DNA from: Morinoia aosen
Taxonomy: Eukaryota; Arthropoda; Malacostraca; Amphipoda; Talitridae
DNA length: 64,000 bases
Assembly (NCBI GenBank): GCA_030386875.1
Contig: CM059569.1
Span: forward strand, 38,479,842 to 38,543,841
Direction of reading: 5' to 3'
Part shown: positions 45,001-57,000 of the stretch, in pieces
How positions within the stretch are numbered: the first letter of the stretch is position 1
Layout of the letters: the number at the start of each line of letters is the position of its first letter
Notes under the pieces: generated by a model
Told to the model about the DNA's origin: nothing
Seen by the model: only the letters and a program-made list of their open reading frames with translations
Database searches by the model: none
Program-made: the position numbers and the translations under genes

Positions 45001-48000
45001 GTCATTGTGTCGTGGAAACCAAGCCTTTGACTGATGATGAAGAGAATTTTTAAAATTGAATTGATGATGGAATACAATCTTTGTGATGACTGATGATAAA
45101 GGGAAGTGAATTCAAGTATGTAGATAACTATTCAATTGTGAATGCAATTTTATAATGCTTTTATCGTTTGTTTGTATCATCGCAAGGGCTGAGTGGCTGC
45201 ATCAAGTTATTTGTTGATATTCAGATATATGTTGCAAAGCGAGCATCATAACCACCTGCTTGAGAGTAGGAAGAACGGGTTTTGCATGGCAAAATTGAAC
45301 TGAATTTGAAAGAAATATTGATGAAGACTATATGGTGAATGAAAAATATTCCTTTGTAATGTAATACAAAGTTTTGTGGGCTTCATTAGGTTTCTAAGCT
45401 AAAATCTTTATGAAATGTGTTCTATCCTCTGTGTCAAAATATTAAGAACTCCTTATGTACCTACTTAATCATTTATGCTCTTGTTGTACAAGGTAGGGGC
45501 CATTGATGTTGAAGTAAATAAACCTGAAAATGTGTGGCAGCTTCAACTCTTTTGTACAGCAAGCTTGTGTAGCTCATACATGGGCTCTATCAAAATTGAG
45601 CCCTGCATTTTTGGCACCCAAGTTTTTATAACTTCAAATTTTCTAGTTCAGCATGGAAAATGTCATTTTCATCATTGTTCATGTTTCTTGTATGATCTTC
45701 CATGCCTGAGGTTCTGGGTTGTATTCTCCTGAAGTATAGCTCAAGTGCTGTTAGATTTTGATAGCTCTCTATCTCTGTTGGTAATCTATATTGTAAAATC
45801 CATCATCAGTCATTGTTACCATTGATGGATGGTTATGACTTAACTTATTTAAAAAAATGGTTTGTACTTTTTACAAATATTTATACTTGAATAATTAGTG
45901 AATACGAATTAGTAGGTGCTGCTTTGGTGTGAGGTCTACCACATTACAGCATGAGATCTACCTCTAGCTAGTACAGTAGTGTGAGGTTAGGTTACTAATG
46001 GATGTTACTTATTTTCATACATTAAGATTTAGAAATAAACATTTAATTTGTATATCACAAACTGCGCATGGGTTAGCGATATATGGCGGTAGACCTCACG
46101 CTGTAGTAAGACCTAATTAGTATGTACCTTTGAGTCGAGATCCTTTAGTGTAATGGGGTTGGAGATTTTGATCTGATTTTTTCCATAGGATAACTGGGAT
46201 GATGACGAGGATGAAGGGAAAAAGAAGCCTGCTGCCCCAGCAGCGCCCATGCCAAAAAAGAAGTCGAAGCGACAAATCATAGAGGAGAAGCAGGCACAGA
46301 AGGAGGCTATGCTCAAGGCCAAGCGTGCTGAGCTCGAGAAGATGCAGGAAGAGATGACACCTGAAGAGAAGCTCGCCGAAAAACTACGCTTGCAGAAAAT
46401 TCAGGAGGAAAGTGATTTGCAGTTTGCCGTGGACATGATGGGAATCAAAGAAGAAGGTAAGTCTAATTCAATGATTACTTGAACGTTTTCTTTACAGTAT
46501 ATTATCTTTTCTAGGATTAGTTTATTGCAAGCTGGAAGCTAACTTGTAGAAAACATTTATTCAGTAATCATTTGAGTGTGCTGTTACTTGTTCTTTAAAC
46601 TAGATATTTGCTTTACTAGATATTATTTCTGTCCTACACCAGTTGGAAGCTTGTTTACAATACGCATGTTATGCTTCTTAGAGTGCTTATGCTATGATTT
46701 TTGTAACAGAGTAGCCATGCTTTTTTCGATGCATTATCTGTTCTTTTGCAATATGAGGAGAAGGTCTCCTACGCCACTCTGAGTTTGATGTCAGTGTTCT
46801 TGAATGATGGCCACTGTCTGGTCCCACAGATGGCAAGGATGTAGTCAACCTGAAGGAGGCAGACCTCAGCTCTGCAGAGGGGCTGGAAGCGCTTGGGGCG
46901 GCCGTCATAAAGAAGATTCGCGAGACCGAGAGGCTGGAGAAGAAGTCCTACTATGTGTCCTTCCTCGAGACTTTCTGCAAGGATCTCTGTGCTAACTGTG
47001 AGTAGGTAGTGGTATGCTCATCTGAAACGGTAGTGATATGCTTGTCACCGCGCCTCTGTAACCAACAGACTGCAGCTGCTGAAGCTGTTCCAGTTACACA
47101 CCAGCTACAGCGACGCTGCTCAGTTCCAGCTCTTAGTCTCGTCAGGTGGCACTAGGAACTTAACTAAGTCTACAAAGACGCAGGTCGATAGGAATAGTTT
47201 CTCTCTCCAGACCTCAGATTTTCAACAGTTCACTCGAGTGTTCAGTAAAACGTGAAGGAACGCTTTAAAATTTCCGTTTATTCAAGATTTTTTGCACATT
47301 TAAAATGCCACAATGGCAAGACGAATAAAGTTTTTTATATAAAACACGTGTAAGGAATTTCTCGGCAAACCAGGCACGATATCTGCTAACACATCATCAG
47401 GCTTAGTTACAAGCAACAAGTAGACAAGGCTTCGGTCTGAGGCAGAGCGGCTAGAGTTACGTCCGCACAAGACAGCGGGACGTTGACGACTGTAGTTGAC
47501 CCGCCAAGCCACTCCTTATATAACCTACCGCCGACTGTACTATAAAAAGTCGCAAGCAGGACGACACGCGCATGGGCGCACTGGGAGCCCACGCATTTAA
47601 AAGGGATTTTTATTGGAAGAAATATGTATTAGAAATGAACGACACTTTTCGTCGTTCACATGCTCATAGGTTAGGTAGTGGTATGCTCCTGTGAAATACT
47701 CGTAGGTAGTGAAACGACATCCGCTCTTTTTGAAAGAATCTGTATTGGCGCACTGCAAAATTTAGTGAAACGGATGAACCAAATTTTAAATATTCTGGGA
47801 GCACATCTATTTCTATATTAGCTGACCTCTCAAATTTTTCTTTAATTGTCAGGAAAATCTCTTCTCAATTATCTTGTCTCCAACTTCTCAAAGCACAACG
47901 TAGAATGTTTGTTTGATTTCATCATCAGTTATACTTCCTCAGTTCTGAAATACATACATATACACATACATATACCGGGCTTATCCTCCCTATGGGAGGA

Positions 48001-51000
48001 TAGCCGACAGCAGGCCACAATCACCACACTTGGTCCCTAGGAGGCGAGAGAGGCAGCACTGGCCGCACCTGAACTGCCAGGATCAGCAGCAGCCCAGCAC
48101 AACCACCTTCCACAGTCAGGCCCGACAGCCATAGCTGGTTTACCCCAACCGCTTCATTGAGTGCAGCCCCTCCCCCCGCACAGGACAGGTCAACCCCATC
48201 ACACGCGAGCAACTTCCAGTACCGCATCAAAAATAGAATTACCTCCTTATACACTGCCCCCACTCACTTCTGTCCGCAGCCATCCCTCTCGCCACGTCCA
48301 CAGTCAGACCCCTCTCATACAAAGCACGTCGCACCCCATCCATCCAACTCATCCGTGGTCTACCTCGCGCTCGAAGACCACTCACTTCCGACATATATAT
48401 ATCTTTTTCATCAGCCGCTCAACTTTCATTCTTTCAACATGCCCAAACCATCCAAGCACTCTTTCATCCACTCGCCTGTTCCAAAATGGTTGTAACACAG
48501 CAATTTTCAAGCTGCTTCGAAATATGAAGTTGTCAGAGAAGTTTCACTTATTTCGTTGCTAATTTATTGAAATTACTCATATCCTCGGAGGTGCAAGAAT
48601 AAAATATATTTAAAATTTGCGATAGGGAAGGTGATATACCATCTTACAAATTATCAACTCGTAGAATGCGATAGAACACAACCAATGTACGGCAGCTAAC
48701 AAGCATGTTACAAATTTTGATCGTGAAGGTTGTAGGAGGCAATGATGATCTTGCACCCTTGGTTATTATTACTTAAAACTTGGAACAGTGAATAAGGATT
48801 GTACAAAATCCTGCAGAAATTCTTCTACATCTCTCTCTTCCTCTTGCTTATCTCCAGTTATTTATTGTGGACAGCAATGCCTGACCATTAATAAGCCATT
48901 AGCTCACCACTTGGTTTGAATAGTTTGAGTGCTATCACCTTTTTAAGATTGTTGTGCTTGTCACTGCATCTTGGAAAATCAACAGCAACGGCAGAAGCCT
49001 TCCAAGAAAACAAGCAACAGCATTGTTGTCTGGTTCATGCTTCAAAAAATAATAGTCTGCGTCAAATGGGCGCGAGCAAACTGCACTGGAATTGCAAAGC
49101 TGCAGATCGCTAGAATAGTTCTCAAATATTTAGGAAACAGATTTTCCGAATGATTAAAATTAATTCACGCGTTTGTTTTCTTTTCAACAATTTGGATAGT
49201 TGAAGTTTGGAGCTGTGTTAAAATTTGCTGAAGGAACACTTTCTTGGGACTCGGTGCCTGTTCTACTTGCTCGCTTAACATCATCAATTTTCTTGCCTTG
49301 TTATGAATGAGGTTTTTCCATACTCCATGTAGAGGGATAAGACAAAAGTTTCCAATTACTTTATTTTGAGTTTCACATTAAAATTACAAACTGTACCTGA
49401 CAACCCTCAACATCGATCAGTAGTGTACAAATGATGACTTGATTATCACTGCAGCTAAAGGTTATCACCTCTATTTGAGAATCTTCCAAGGAATGAAGGA
49501 ATCCGCATCCATTCACTAGTGTCCACAGTCTCTGAAACATACCCTCAGCTAAAGTAGCAAGCCCATTGGAGGCTCTCTCGCCATGGCTTGGTAGTCCATT
49601 AATTTCTTGTAGGGGGATGTTTGCACTGTCTTGGAACAAGAACCAATGGTCAACACACAATTGGTGAAACTCTCATACAGAAGACTTGCACCAAACATTC
49701 TGTCAATCTCACAAGCAGTTGGACTTATCAGTCCTTCCTGATCTTCGATATTGATACCATTTTGAGAAGACCACTGATACTTCAGTGGAATTAACATTAG
49801 AGGATTAATTCAATAACAGCTTTGATACCGAATCGCCTGAGAGAGCAGCCATGGTTGTGATAGGACGGTATGTCTGCTTTCTTCATGTTACTATCTAAAG
49901 TCACTGAAATCCTTTCTGGATTTGTATTTTTGGTGAATGGTCTTGCTTTTATTAGACTCTATTTTCTTTCTTTTAAGCGCATCACGCTCACGTGATCTTC
50001 TGGGTGTGTCTCACGAAGTCTATTATCGTCTTCACATCAACAACTAGTCGTTGAATGTGTTCAACGAGTAGTAGTTTCTCTTGAACTGGACCTGGGCGAC
50101 GAGTCGATCCATGCAGTAATCTGTGGTATCTTGTGTCATATTCTCTGCACCAGGATTTCAACGTAACTGCTATAGCTTTGTCACTTAGTAGTGCAGTTGG
50201 GGTCTGCTTGCCAGTCAAAGTCCAAGAACTGGTTCAATTGGAAGTCCTTCAATATTTTACTTCTCCATGGAGGTCTAGGATTCTCGTTCCAAATACCCGT
50301 CAATATGACTTCAGTCACTTTGCCAGATTAAGGGTCCAATGACATTCATTGATGGCCAAGATCCACGTTTTTGGGCGTAGGTTCTACAGATATTTTTCCT
50401 GGACATGTACAAAGCTTTAAGCCCGTCTTCATCGGCATCAAAAACTAGGGATTTAGATTCTACATTTTATACTGCCTCATTGATATGAATCACAGTGAGT
50501 GAAAGTTTTCGACAGTCCTAATCCGTAGACAGTTTGGGCTTCTGCTTCACTCCCACATTCTTTAGACAGTCAGTCCCTTAACGGGCAGTCAGGTAACTCA
50601 TCCAACCACAGTCTGCACCTACTGAGAAGGGCAAAACCTCTATCTTTAGCTGACAAATTTTTCTTCATGCCTCAGTGAAATCGGTGGCCAAACACGGGTA
50701 ACTCGTCCAACCAAAGTCTGCATCAACTGGGATGGGAAAGTTCTTCAGCTTTAGCAGACAAATTTTTGGACAGAACTGGAACTCTCCCTTTCTTGGTGTC
50801 GAGTATGTTGGGCGATGCTGAAGGGCACAACTTCAATATTTCACTTGTTCTATTAAATAGTACCAATGGGTCCATGATAATTGTTGCAGGAGTCCATTGA
50901 GAAGCTGCTGTACTATCAGCCAATTTTATAGAGCATCATACAGAGGTATTTTCAATAATAGCCTCTGCATTATGCACAAGTACAGCTTTTCCTCATTCAC

Positions 51001-54000
51001 TCGAGCCAAGTCGGTCCTACTGACGGACGTCGTGACAGTGAAGTCTTCTGCTCGACCAACACCTTGAAGCTCAAAGGTGTTTCCGATGTACTCATGGTTT
51101 ATTGCTGCTGTTACTATTTTCTCTGCTATATGCACATGACTAGCATCTAGAACTGCTTCTTCAGGTCCGTTCATGTAAAAAGGCTTACCCTTTGAAGTAA
51201 ATATGAGCTGATGCTCGGTACCAAGGTAGAGTATCTACCTTCCTAGGACGAACTCTCCATCGTACACTTCTCTGGTGCAAATGTAGCAATAGAGTACTGC
51301 TCCCCATTTTCCTTCGATATTTTCACCACACATCAGTCGATGCAAGAGATCTGACTTGGTTAATTTTCATACCCTGAAACTTAATGGCAAAATTACCTCC
51401 TTTCCTTGCACATGTTACGGTGTCGGTGTCAAATTTTATGTACGACATGATTGATGGGTTGAAGTTGATGTGGACACCTCACGACGTTACCAGTGTCTGA
51501 GCTCTATGCTCGAAGTAACCACTTGAAATTTGTGATGATACTACTTGAACGATTCCAACTGGTGTCAAAGTCTTTTCTCTGATTAAGGAATCCAAGAACT
51601 GTTTGCGTTCTATCAGGTGTGATCCAACTCTTCAGCTCTCAAAGAGTTGAAGCTGCTTGTTCTTGAGGCATTGGATTCATCAGAATCAATGGCGAAGCTG
51701 TTCTCTTTACCGCTGTGTTGCTGCCGATGTAAAATGGCAATTTTCCTCTCAAGGGCGTGTAGCTCCACCCCAAGCATGGGATCGTTTGTGTATGGGATAT
51801 CCCCTTCACTTGTGTCATCCCACCTCTTTATGTCGCATTGATGAATGAGAGATGCTTGTCACAGATGTTTGATACAGTCACATGCTTGTTCAGTGCATCC
51901 AGTTTGTGCACTCCTACTCACTAGACCCTGAATTGTTCGTCCACCTCTTGACCTCGGATGCTTTGATGAGGGAGCCATGAGTCTCGTCTCTTTTCTTCCT
52001 CTTTGACTCCCTACAAGCTTCAGGATAGGAGATGATTGAAAATTGGAGAGAAGTCGATGCTTCAATGCCACGTTGTTTGACTCTTAAAGGAAATCAATAA
52101 GCTTAAGATTTATTGGTTTTATTCGTCTTAGTGTAGACACCTACTCTGACTGAGTAATAGCATTGGAATCAAGAAGTCGCTTCAATTGAATATTCTTGCA
52201 TTTTATTCAAAGTGCTTCTTTGACCTCATCTTGAATCCCAGAGTCTGCATCGGGCTCTCGTCTGCAAGGCAAAGAATATGGATCCTTGACCCACTGTTCC
52301 CAGTTGGTTTGTATGATTGTTAGAGGCCTTTGATGAAAGCTTTCCTTGAAGATCAATATTTTGTTGAGTTGGCTAGAATATATCTGCGCATTTCGAAGCC
52401 GGTAGGGAAATTTTCATCAAAACCCCTCAAGCAAAAGGATGGTTACAAACTGATCTTCAGACCTCCTGTTTGTCCATTGAGAAGCATGAGAGATGTAAAT
52501 CGCTCTGGAGATGCTGTCATTCCTCAAATTTTAGTTTGTATTATTTTTATGGCAGCTATACAATATGCAGCAGCAATTACTGTAGCACAAATTCCACTGA
52601 TCATTGTATTAATAGACGGGACACTTTCTTGAGACACTGCCTATTCTGCTTGCATGTTTAGTATCAGCATCAATTTTCTTTGGTTTTCTCGTACTCTATG
52701 TGAACGGATGATACAAAAGTTTCCATTAACTCAATTTTGAGTTCTGTATTCTATTAAAACTTCAAGGCTCTTGAAAGCACAAACTGCACCTGACAAGGCT
52801 GAATATCGATCGGTGGTGTACAAATGATTACTTGGTTGTCTCCTGATCCGGAGATTGTCGCTTCTGGTTGAGAATCTTCAAGTGACTCGAGCAATCCACA
52901 GCCAGTCACCAGTGTCCACAGTCTCTGGAACATGCCTTCTCCAAAAGTAGCGAGCCCATAAGAGGCTCTATCACCATGACTTGGCAGTTCATTCATTTCT
53001 TTTTGAGGGATGTTGGCACTGTCCTGGAATAAGCACCAATGGCCAAGACGCAACAGGTAAACACTCATACTGAAGACTCACACCAAACATTCGGTCAATC
53101 TCACAAGCAATTGGACCTATCAGTCCTAATCATTAGTCGTTATTGACACCATTGTGAGAAGTCGACTGGCACAACAGCTTGGATATCGAGTCACCTGAGA
53201 GAGCCATAGTTGTGATAGTACAGTATGTCAACGCTTTCTTCATGTTAGTCTCTAATGTCATCTTGATGAATCCTTGATGGATTAGTGTTTTTAGTGAATG
53301 GTCGAGCTTTCCCTCGATTCCGTTATTTTTCTTTTAGACACATCACACTCAGGTGATTTTCGGGGTATCTACACCTTACAAAGTCGATTGTCGTTTTCTC
53401 CACATCGACAGCTAGCTGTTAAATGTATTCAGTGAGTAGTCGTTTCTCTTGAATTGGACCTGGGCGACTAGCCGATCCGTACAGTAATTTGTGGTATCTT
53501 GTATCGTACTCGCTACACCATTATTTCAACGTGATTGCTATAGTCTTGCACACTACATTTTTTTCTATGGCAATATCTTTTCCATATACTGTATGGACTT
53601 ATTCCTAATCTTTGATATTGGCACCATTTCGAGAAGTCTACAGATACTTTGGCGGATCTAACATCAGAGGATTTATTCGAGTTTACTATCGCCACTTAAG
53701 GGTGCAGTTGCATCAGCTGGCCAGTCATACTCTAAAAATGGTTCAGTTGGATGTTCTTCAATACGTACTTCTCCCGCGGACGTAGAGGATTCTCGGTCCA
53801 GATTCCCATCAATATGCCTTCAGTCACATCACCAGGTTAAGGGTCCAACTACATTCATTGTTGGCCAAGATCCAGGTGTTTGGACATGGGTTTTGCACAC
53901 AGTTTTCCTGGTCATGTACAAAGCTTCAAGCGCTGCTTCTTGATCAGCATCAAACGCTAGAGATTTAGAGAGTACATTTTATACTGCCTCGTTGATGTGG

Positions 54001-57000
54001 ATCACAGAAAGTGTAAATTTTTGACAGCCCTTCTAATCCGCAAACAGTTTGGGCTTCTGCTTCACTGACTCTTTTTAAACGGTAAATCCCTTAATGGCCA
54101 GTGGGGTACCTCATTCAATGTCTCTTGCTTGAGTGCATTTTAAATTCAGTGAATGGTCAACTTGTACCAACAGTCACGTAGTTCTGCACTTTAATGCCAC
54201 TCTTGCTGCTGAAAATGCATCTTGGTCAACTTCTAACCTATAGCACCTCCTTTTGAATAATACTGTGTACACGTAGTTAGTATAGTCTTTAGTTGTGTTC
54301 AGATCGTAGTCTCTGCTCACTTCTATTGATAGAAAACTCACACAGTCCTGGTGGTGTAACGTGCAATGCCATGATCAGTCCAAGTTGATAAGAGAGACAT
54401 GGTAATGACAGCAGTTACGAGTTTCATGACAGCAGTTACGAGTTTCATGACAGCAGTTACGAGTTTCACGACAGCAGTTACGAGTTTCACGACAGCAGTT
54501 ACGAGTTTCACGACAGCAGTTACGAGTTTCATGACAGCAGTTACGAGTTTCATGACAGCAGTTACGAGTTTCATGACAGCAGTTACGAGTTTCCTTCCTC
54601 CATATTCTTTCGTCTGGGATATTCAGTGGAGGTTGAGATGGAGACCGAAGGAACAAAAACTTGACATTGCCACTCATCTTGAATATTTGTACCTGAAATA
54701 GAGAGTACATGTGTGAATAATAAATATATTTGACGTTTAGTAATCAAAGCCAGTGTAGTCATATTTCACTAGTATGCAAGACAGAGCATGATTGAGCTCA
54801 CAGATTTATACTATGTGAGGAAATCCATTTAAACCCTTCTACTATGACGTCACACAGCGCTTTTATTTTTTGCCGAAATGAAAATTACGTCTCTCTGACG
54901 AATCAATTTATCAGAACATCACATAAGAATTATCAATTCAAACGTGTTTGGTAGTTAAGCTCATTTGTTGTCAAACCGGTTTATAAAAAGGTGAAATTTG
55001 CAATTCTGGGGTTTGGTAAGCAAGAAATTTACTGAATAATGATGAATTGCCACCACAAGTTTTGGAATGGGGTCATTACTGTAATATGCGGCAGTCTGTG
55101 CTTCCCTTTTGTTTTGTCACAATTTACCTCCAGTTTTCAGTTCTATTTATAATTCTAAGTTTTACTCTTCCGAATTTTTACTTTATCTTTTCATAAGCTT
55201 GATTTCCAGATTCTAATGCCTTACGAGCACTTATTTGCTGTTTGAATTAGCTAGTGCATGTATTATTAAATGCCAATATCAGTTTACTGTATCTTTAACA
55301 TGTAACATCACTCAATTTCATCAGTTAATCTCACACAAAAAAAAAACTTTTCCGCCAAGAAGGAACAATTTACTTTTTTCACTGAAAAGACTCGATTGCT
55401 GAGTTTTTTCATTGAGAAAGAACAATTTTATTTTTCACTGAAAAAAAAACAATTTTCTTTTTCACTGAAAAAAAAAACAATTTTCTTTTTCACTGAAAAA
55501 AAAACAATTTTCTTTTTCACTGAAAAAAAAAACAATTTTCTTTTTCACTGAAAAAAAACAATTTTCTTTTTCACTGAAAAAAAACAATTTTCTTTTTCAC
55601 TGAAAAAAAAAACAATTTTCTTTTTCACTGAAAAAAAAACAATTTTCTTTTTCACTGAAAAAAAAAACAATTTTCTTTTTCACTGAAAAAAAACAATTTT
55701 CTTTTTCACTGAAAAAAAAAACAATTTTCTTTTTCACTGAAAAAAAAACAATTTTCTTTTTCACTGAAAAAAAAAACAATTTTCTTTTTCACTGAAAAAA
55801 AAATTATTTTTCACTGAAAAAAGTTTTCTTTTTCACTGAAAAAAAAAGTTTTCTTTTTCACTGAAAAAAAAAACAGTTTTCTTTTTCACTGAAAAAAAAA
55901 ACAGTTTTCTTTTTCACTGAAAAAAAAACAATTTTCTTTTTCACTGAAAAAAAAAACAATTTTCTTTTTCACTGAAAAAAAAAAACAATTTTCTTTTTCA
56001 CTGAAAAAACTTCATTGCCGAGTTTTTTCACTGAGAAAAATCTCGATTGTTGAGTTTTTTCTCATAAGGAAATTATGTTGAGCAGTGGAGTCAGACGACC
56101 TGAGCAAGGTGACGGCATCACTGAAGGCTTTGTTCAACGAGAAGCTCAAGGCCAACAAGCCCGTCAAAGGCAAAAAGAAAGCAGGGGACAAAGCCAAATT
56201 GCACACCATCAAAAAGAACGTGAGTATCTTAAGCGCAGCTCACCTCATTTATGCTCGAGTATCTTCCTTTGGAGAAGGACAGTTAATCTCATTTATGCTC
56301 TCGAATTTAGGGACTTTAGCTTGACGTGCTAGCTTTTTTCCCCCTGCTGTGGGGGAAATACTCTCAATGTCCGATTGTTGTGCAATCTAGCATTATGGGT
56401 ACCGTCTCCCTTTCTGCTCTGAACTCATTAAGCCGATGAATTCTATTAATATTTAATACTTTTGCAGTTCAGGCATATAAAACTAATTTACCTAGTGGGA
56501 ATTAGCGCTTCCAAGGTAAGATTTAATATGCAAGATTGAACTGACATTTACTGAGTCACTTAGAAGCATAGAAATAGTCAGCGCCACAAATGTTAGGTGA
56601 ATAATTATATTTAGACGATTTAAGCAGGTTACTTGATACTGTTGAGTTTGAAAGACTTCAACTACATTAGCCTTAAAATTCACTGTGAATTGACTTAACT
56701 TCCAGACTTTTCAAAAAGTCCCTACTAAGTGTAGGGCTTTGAACGCAAAAGTTGGCTTCTAATACCGTAGCATCAGAGTTGCAAGCATCGCTAAACTACA
56801 GATATTTCAAGTGGTTTAAAATGCGATTTGAATTACCGGGCCATAGCACACCCTCATTAGTGAGGCCCATTTCACACTGAGCTAGCAAAGCAGCATCTAG
56901 CTGTCTGCGAGACTGGTACGTAGGAATAGCACTATTACAAGCCGTTGCCTTCACACTGAACTCGCACGTTTTATCCAGCATCCAGCATGCGAGGTGACAA

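Noticed and set aside
47260-47660. Solo LTR in minus orientation
   Set aside because: TATA and AATAAA motifs are present, but no TG...CA ends or target duplication could be fixed, and no second copy is in the window.
54338-54710. Repeated peptides KLVTAV / ETRNCCH
   Set aside because: Artefact of a 21-bp minisatellite whose period is a multiple of three; intronic and without start or splice support.
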